Part shown: positions 30,571 through 34,119 of the stretch, piece by piece
How the letters are laid out: the number at the start of each line of letters is the position of its first letter
Position numbering within the stretch: position 1 is the stretch's first letter
Origin: a virus
Reading direction: 5' to 3' (one strand)
Length of the DNA: 34,119 bases
IMG/VR virus record: IMGVR_UViG_3300039098_000167
Span: 1-34,119 of that record
The notes under the pieces: generated by a model
What the model saw: the letters and a program-made list of their open reading frames with translations, nothing else
Databases searched by the model: none
What the model was told of the DNA's origin: nothing
Translations under genes and position numbers: made by a program

Positions 30571-30617
30571 CACACAGGAGTACACAGGAGACAATTACCC
30601 CTCTGTACTCCTGTGTG
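30571..30617 (+). promoter_or_regulatory. ACACAGGAG repeats forming a 14-bp inverted repeat
   Basis: ACACAGGAG occurs twice in tandem (30572-30580 and 30582-30590), and its complement occurs at 30608-30616. The outer arms, 30571-30584 and 30604-30617, are perfectly complementary over 14 bp with a 19-nt loop. The hairpin contains GGAG sequences and ends 14 nt before the next start codon. It may be a protein-binding operator or an RNA structure that hides the ribosome-binding site. Confidence 0.65.
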
Positions 30618-30631
30618 GAGATAAGGCCGCG

Positions 30632-31042
30632 ATGTCACAGGGCAGTCTGCCATTTGTCGAGAAAAAAGAAGAGGTGCCGGACGTGACGATCCTCCGTTGC
30701 AGGGACCTTAAGGCGGCGATCCGGCTCTGCTACGAGGTGTCGGGGCTGCCTCTCAAGGAGCTGGCGTTTCACCTGGAGATAGACGAGCGGCATCTGACGC
30801 GGATGATGGCGAACAACCCGAACGATCAACGGCATTTTCCACCAGATGAGATCCAGCGCCTGATGGATGTTTGCCAGAACGAAATCCCGCTGCGCTGGCT
30901 GGCGCTGACGCGGGGGTACGGCCTGCACAAGCTGAAAAGCGAGTTGGAGACGGAGAACGAAGAGTTGCGCTGCCAGCTGGAAGAGCAGCAGAAGGAAATG
31001 GAAACCATCAAAAGGTGGTTGAAGGAAACCCGCGCCGCGTAG
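30632..31042 (+). CDS. Phage regulatory protein: HTH plus C-terminal coiled coil
   Basis: 136 aa. Residues ~28-85 form a helix-turn-helix (LKAAIRLCYEVSGLPLKELA, FHLEIDERHLTRMM, then FPPDEIQRLMDVC), in the style of CII/CP76-type phage regulators. Residues ~100-132 are a coiled coil (LKSELETENEELRCQLEEQQ), presumably for oligomerisation. Preceded by the ACACAGGAG inverted repeat, which may be its own operator. Probably a regulator of the lysis-lysogeny decision or of delayed early genes. Confidence 0.7.
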   Translation: MSQGSLPFVEKKEEVPDVTILRCRDLKAAIRLCYEVSGLPLKELAFHLEIDERHLTRMMANNPNDQRHFPPDEIQRLMDVCQNEIPLRWLALTRGYGLHKLKSELETENEELRCQLEEQQKEMETIKRWLKETRAA

Positions 31043-31056
31043 AAGGAGATGCACTG

Positions 31057-31212
31057 ATGGCTGTTCAGCCTGAAAAACGCAAGCCTCAGATCAAGCGTGA
31101 GTGGCTGACGGATGCGCAGTGGAATCACATGGATCAAGTGTTGTTTCCCTTACTGAAGCGTCTGAAAGCTAAGGCGCAGGCGCGGATGGCGGAACTGGAG
31201 CGGGGGCAGTGA
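31057..31212 (+). CDS. Small basic protein of unknown function
   Basis: 51 aa from the ATG at 31057 with AGAAGGAG upstream. Basic, with EWLTDAQWNHMDQVLFPLLK and a charged C-terminal helix. It overlaps the next start by 1 nt. No family recognised. Confidence 0.6.
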   Translation: MAVQPEKRKPQIKREWLTDAQWNHMDQVLFPLLKRLKAKAQARMAELERGQ

Positions 31213-31799
31213 TGCAAGAAGTCAAAGTCTGGGTTAGCGAAAAGAAGGTTGCGGGAGCGATCCCGTCCGAGGTCGACGGCGTGTTTGCCTCTCTGCAGGC
31301 CGGTCTGGCCGCGATCGAGCAGGAGTTCCGACGTGTAGTGTCTCGGGATAGAGACCGGTGGGAGCAACGGAAGTTGGCGATGGAGAAAATGGCCGCCCTG
31401 GAGCAGATGGCGCTGAGTGTTGTGGCCGGTAGCATCGTTAGCACTGTGGAGTCGATGCGGGCACGGATCCGCCGGATGGAGAAACAGGCCGATTTCGCAG
31501 ACAGCGGTCGCTCGTTGGTCCTTAGCTGTTGGGGCAAGGGCTTAAATGGCCGCGCCTGGATCAGGCGCCGGGAAGACGATTCGATCGTAATTGAACTGTC
31601 CCTGGATGACAAGGAACGTAAATGTCTTGGCGTCAGGCAAGACTACGCAACGGCAAAATCGTTTGATGCCGCTTATGGCCGCACCCTGGAGAAGAAGTCG
31701 GAGATCGATGCTGAGCTTGAGGCGATGATGGCCAGGTATCTCGAAGGGTTGGCGGAAGGAGATTCCTGCGCCACGGACCTTAAAGAGAGTAGCGCTTGA
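31212..31799 (+). CDS. Early protein of unknown function
   Basis: 195 aa. An N-terminal helical and probably coiled-coil region (FASLQAGLAAIEQEFRRVVS, WEQRKLAMEKMAALEQMALS) is followed by a beta-rich middle (LVLSCWGKGLNGRAWIRRRE, SIVIELSLDDKERKCLGV) and a helical acidic end. Translationally coupled to the upstream small gene. No enzymatic motif seen. It could be a recombination or DNA-metabolism accessory by position, but nothing in it proves this. Confidence 0.6.
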   Translation: MQEVKVWVSEKKVAGAIPSEVDGVFASLQAGLAAIEQEFRRVVSRDRDRWEQRKLAMEKMAALEQMALSVVAGSIVSTVESMRARIRRMEKQADFADSGRSLVLSCWGKGLNGRAWIRRREDDSIVIELSLDDKERKCLGVRQDYATAKSFDAAYGRTLEKKSEIDAELEAMMARYLEGLAEGDSCATDLKESSA

Positions 31800-31812
31800 C
31801 GGTCTGACTTGA

Positions 31813-31904
31813 CCCCCGCCGGGCTTGGCGCCTCCCGGATCCGTGACAAAAAGGCGCGCTTGTAACCCGGCGGGGGAGTCGCCCCTCCTGCCTTCCCCGC
31901 CGGG
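31813..31904 (+). promoter_or_regulatory. GC-rich RNA region with mutually exclusive hairpins
   Basis: A 157-nt non-coding gap contains CCCCCGCCGGG (31813-31823), its exact complement CCCGGCGGGGG (31866-31876) and CCCCGCCGGG again (31895-31904). The middle copy can pair with either flanking copy, giving two competing stems. This resembles an attenuator or switch ahead of the gene at 31957. No T tract or known riboswitch motif was recognised. Confidence 0.55.
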
Positions 31905-31956
31905 CGCTGTGATTTTGTGGAGGGGATGCGTTGTATTGACCCGAAGGAGGATTCCC

Positions 31957-32196
31957 ATGAGCAGATATATCTGTATGTGCTGTGAGGCCGACCTGGGCGA
32001 GGCGGACACGCCGGAGGATAGTCACGGCATTTGCCGCCGGTGTTATCGGCAGCGGATGCGCGAGATTCCTCTCTGGCAGCGCATTAAAGCCACGGCAAAG
32101 GTGGACGGCTGGAGTGCGGTGTTCGGCTGGGGCACAATTTACGCGGCGATGGGGCTGTGGGTGCTGGCCCTGGTGCGCGAGGGGTTGTCGATATGA
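31957..32196 (+). CDS. Small zinc-ribbon membrane protein
   Basis: 79 aa from the ATG at 31957 with GAAGGAGG upstream. Two Cys pairs (YICMCCEADLGEAD, then GICRRCYRQRMREI) form a zinc ribbon. A hydrophobic C-terminal segment (VFGWGTIYAAMGLWVLALV) is a probable membrane span. A membrane-linked accessory protein of unknown role, following the competing hairpins. Confidence 0.65.
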   Translation: MSRYICMCCEADLGEADTPEDSHGICRRCYRQRMREIPLWQRIKATAKVDGWSAVFGWGTIYAAMGLWVLALVREGLSI

Positions 32197-32312
32197 GGGC
32201 GCTGCTGGTGATCGCTGCGGTGCTGCTGCTGTATGGGGTGGCGGGTACGCTGGATCTGCGGGATCTGGTGGCGGCTGAGGTGGAGACGCGGTTTGTTCAG
32301 GTGTTGCCATGA
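32193..32312 (+). CDS. Tiny membrane or secreted peptide
   Basis: 39 aa. It starts MRALLVIAAVLLLYGVAGTL, a signal-peptide-like or membrane segment, then a short acidic tail. It overlaps the previous and following genes by 4 nt, which supports real translation. Confidence 0.55.
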   Translation: MRALLVIAAVLLLYGVAGTLDLRDLVAAEVETRFVQVLP

Positions 32313-32494
32313 GCCGGGGTCGCCAGTACAGCCGTTCGCTGATTCATGGGATGGACGATGCCGAGGCGCAGATCCGGGCCGATCTGAGCAGTGGGGTGCG
32401 GACGTTGACGCGGGAGGAGATCGCTGAGCTTGAGGTCTCGCTGACGCCGCCGAAGGAACAGGCGGGCGATTATCGGGAGAGGGCTTATGTCTGA
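32309..32494 (+). CDS. Small early protein of unknown function
   Basis: 61 aa. Basic N-terminus (MSRGRQYSRSLIHGMDDAEA) followed by helices (QIRADLSSGVRTLTREEIAE). Its start overlaps the preceding stop and its stop overlaps the following start. Could be DNA-binding from charge alone; no family recognised. Confidence 0.55.
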   Translation: MSRGRQYSRSLIHGMDDAEAQIRADLSSGVRTLTREEIAELEVSLTPPKEQAGDYRERAYV

Positions 32495-33266
32495 CATCAG
32501 CATGCGGGGTGCGTTGCCGGAGAAGGAAAAGGATCTCCATTGTCCGCTGATGGGCGCGGGGCCGAAGCCGAACTATTGGAAGGCGTCGTGCCAGGAGCGG
32601 TTGCGGGAGAATAACTGCCGGCTGAAGACCTGCCCGGAGCGGAAGGCTTTAAAGCCGAAGAAGGAGGCGAAGGTGGCGCAGAAAAAGATTAAGCGGACCT
32701 GTTCGGTGGAGGGCTGCGACGAGCCGCACCTGGCGAAGGGGTTGTGCAAGAAGCATTACTGGAAAAAGAAGACGGCTGAGCGGGGGAAGCAGGAGAAGAA
32801 GGTTGACCAATGCCTTGAGTGTAAAGAGGTGAAGCCGTTCATTGGCCGGGGGCTGTGCCGCGCTTGTTACGGTCGCTTTAAACGGGCTGGGACGTTGGAC
32901 GACAACTATCCGGTGTTGCGGGGCAAGGAGGCGGCCCGAGCGGTGATGGCGACGCAGGGGAAGAAGCAGGAGCCTGTTGAGGTGCCGGCTGAGTCGGTAG
33001 TCGAAGAGACGCCGGTTGCGCTCGAGGTGAATCCCGAGGCGGCCCCTGAGCCCCAGGAGGAACAACTGGCTGACCCCGCACCCCCGATCGATCCGGCTGA
33101 TGGTCGGGTGGTCTTGACCTTTGGCGAGCGGGATCAGGACTTGTTGTCCGGTCTTCTTGAGTGGGCTGAGGATGAACGCCGCACCCTTGAGCAACAGATC
33201 CTGGCGGTACTGGACCATGCCAACGCCCTGGCGGTGGACGGTCGACTGCCGAGGGCGGCGTCATGA
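32487..33266 (+). CDS. Multi-cysteine, zinc-finger-like protein with acidic tail
   Basis: 259 aa. Three Cys/His clusters are visible: HCPLMGAG with CQERLRENNCRLKTC (residues ~18-50); CSVEGCDEPHLAKGLCKKHY (~72-91); and CLECKEVKPFIGRGLCRACY (~108-127). The last two resemble HNH-nuclease-associated or zinc-knuckle motifs but carry no nuclease residues that can be seen. Residues ~150-205 are Pro/Glu-rich and disordered. A C-terminal helix follows (LLSGLLEWAEDERRTLEQQI). Probably nucleic-acid binding. Overlaps the gene before it and the gene after it. Confidence 0.62.
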   Translation: MSDISMRGALPEKEKDLHCPLMGAGPKPNYWKASCQERLRENNCRLKTCPERKALKPKKEAKVAQKKIKRTCSVEGCDEPHLAKGLCKKHYWKKKTAERGKQEKKVDQCLECKEVKPFIGRGLCRACYGRFKRAGTLDDNYPVLRGKEAARAVMATQGKKQEPVEVPAESVVEETPVALEVNPEAAPEPQEEQLADPAPPIDPADGRVVLTFGERDQDLLSGLLEWAEDERRTLEQQILAVLDHANALAVDGRLPRAAS

Positions 33267-33502
33267 GGTCGGGGATCGTGGTGGAGTGCAAGACTTGTCG
33301 CCAAGCGGGGCGGTGCAGCGATAGGGCGGCCATGCAGCGTGAGAGTTTGTTTGCGTGGGGTCGTCGTGAGCCCGCCCCGTCATGCAGCGATTATGATCCG
33401 CGCTATCACCACGGCATCGAGGGTGTCTTCGCTGACCCCTCCCCGCACCCCTCCCGTCGCTGGAGCGTTGCCAGTATCAATCATGGAGATCGCGCATGTT
33501 AA
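33263..33502 (+). CDS. Small cysteine-containing protein of unknown function
   Basis: 79 aa. Cys at positions 9, 12, 18 and 41 (VECKTCRQAGRCSDRA), aromatic and Pro-rich afterwards (YDPRYHHGIEGVFADPSPHP). Overlaps the preceding stop by 4 nt and the next start by 7 nt, so it is probably part of the operon. Function unknown. Confidence 0.5.
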   Translation: MRSGIVVECKTCRQAGRCSDRAAMQRESLFAWGRREPAPSCSDYDPRYHHGIEGVFADPSPHPSRRWSVASINHGDRAC

Positions 33503-34101
33503 CGGTAAAGCTGGAGGGCATCGAAGAGGCCCGGCGGATGTTCGACCCGAAGGTCGTTAACCGGGCGGCCTACCAGGCGATTAACGAGACGGTGCGGGGT
33601 GTGCGCACCGCGACCGGCAAGGAGATCCGCAAAGAGTGGAATGTCAAGGCCGGGGACCTGAACAAGAAGTTGAGGGCTGTCAAGATGGCAAGGTACGGCG
33701 ACCTGGAGGGGATCGTTGCGGCGCAGAGCGGATCTTTCAGCCTGAGCTACTTCGGTGCCAAGTCCTACAAGGGTAACACAGTGCAGACCCGCACCTCTGG
33801 CAGGAGGATGAAGCGGGCCTCGGGCAAGGGCGGGGTTTACGTCAAGATCAAACGCAGTGGCGGGGTGACGCACATGCCCAATGCTTTCATGGCGGCGGTC
33901 AGGGCCGGCAAGGGCAGCGCCAGCCACATCGGGATATTCCACAGGGTGGGCAAGGGCCGGCTCAAGATCATCGAGCGCCGGGTCATCACCGTGGCCAGCA
34001 TGTTTGGCAAGCCAGCAGTGCAGGCCGCAGCCACGAAGACCATCAACAACACCTTCTCCCGCCGTTTCAACCATCACATCGATCGACTCATGCAGAAATG
34101 A
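33496..34101 (+). CDS. Minor tail protein Z-like (GpZ) in an early-gene position
   Basis: 201 aa. The pattern is that of lambda GpZ-type proteins: AAYQAINETVRGVRTATGKE, IRKEWNVKAGDLNKKLRAVK, then SLSYFGAKSYKGNTVQ, GGVYVKIKRSGGVTHMPNAF and GIFHRVGKGR. GpZ normally sits between FII and U in the tail module and helps finish the tail end that meets the head. Here it closes the early operon, far from its usual neighbours at 13072-13783. GGAGAT precedes the ATG. If the window is circular, the zinc-ribbon gene at 47 follows 64 nt later. Confidence 0.75.
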   Translation: MLTVKLEGIEEARRMFDPKVVNRAAYQAINETVRGVRTATGKEIRKEWNVKAGDLNKKLRAVKMARYGDLEGIVAAQSGSFSLSYFGAKSYKGNTVQTRTSGRRMKRASGKGGVYVKIKRSGGVTHMPNAFMAAVRAGKGSASHIGIFHRVGKGRLKIIERRVITVASMFGKPAVQAAATKTINNTFSRRFNHHIDRLMQK

Positions 34102-34119
34102 TCGCGGGTCCTTCTGGAG

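Noticed and set aside
29257-34101. Possible CRISPR array or anti-CRISPR operon among the small early genes
   Set aside because: No regularly spaced repeats are present, and no anti-CRISPR family or associated regulator is recognised.

Overview
The window is a temperate tailed-phage genome (siphovirus-like, lambda-type packaging and head assembly) with essentially no host DNA. Base composition is GC-rich with strongly GC-ending codons in the structural genes. The SecB-associated HicAB system and the general gene style suggest a Desulfuromonadales-type (Geobacter-like) deltaproteobacterial host; this is an inference, not something the sequence proves.

Layout. 47-3143: a zinc-ribbon/HTH protein, a small unknown and a primase-helicase. 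3147-3408: a symmetric array of twelve TAGGAC/GTCCTA hexamers, a candidate replication origin. 3423-7058: MazG-like protein, terminase small subunit, small HTH proteins and GpA-type terminase. 7185-11452: small head protein, portal, S49 protease with a nested scaffold start, and coat protein. 11520-13069: holin-like protein, lytic transglycosylase and a YiiX-like papain-fold enzyme, placed unusually between head and connector genes. 13072-18089: connector, tail tube, frameshifted tail chaperones and tape measure. 18089-24436: tail hub with propeller-like insert, baseplate protein and fibres; parts are visibly AT-richer. 24437-24792: fibre-end remnant, 5' half of a tRNA, and a terminator. 24793-26301 (minus): large serine integrase. 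26364-27473 (minus): a HicA-HicB-SecB toxin-antitoxin-chaperone module. 27637-28637 (minus): small membrane/zinc proteins. 28734-29183 (minus): CI-type repressor, facing divergent promoters. 29257-34101: many tiny early genes, several with Cys pairs, two of them overlapped by antisense genes, ending in a displaced GpZ-like tail protein.

Read as a circle, the order is integrase - lysogeny genes - early genes - (window end joined to window start) - replication - packaging - head - lysis - tail - fibres - integrase. That is a complete temperate-phage order, so the window is probably a circularly permuted whole genome opened inside the early region.

Regulation: a 12-bp motif, GTC-N2-TAC-N-GAC, lies between the repressor and the rightward early promoter, upstream of the Cro-like gene and upstream of hicA. 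It may be one operator shared by the lysis-lysogeny switch and the addiction module. Other signals are a 22-bp palindrome inside the repressor gene, competing hairpins at 31813-31904, and a canonical A AAA AAC slippery site in the tail chaperone gene.
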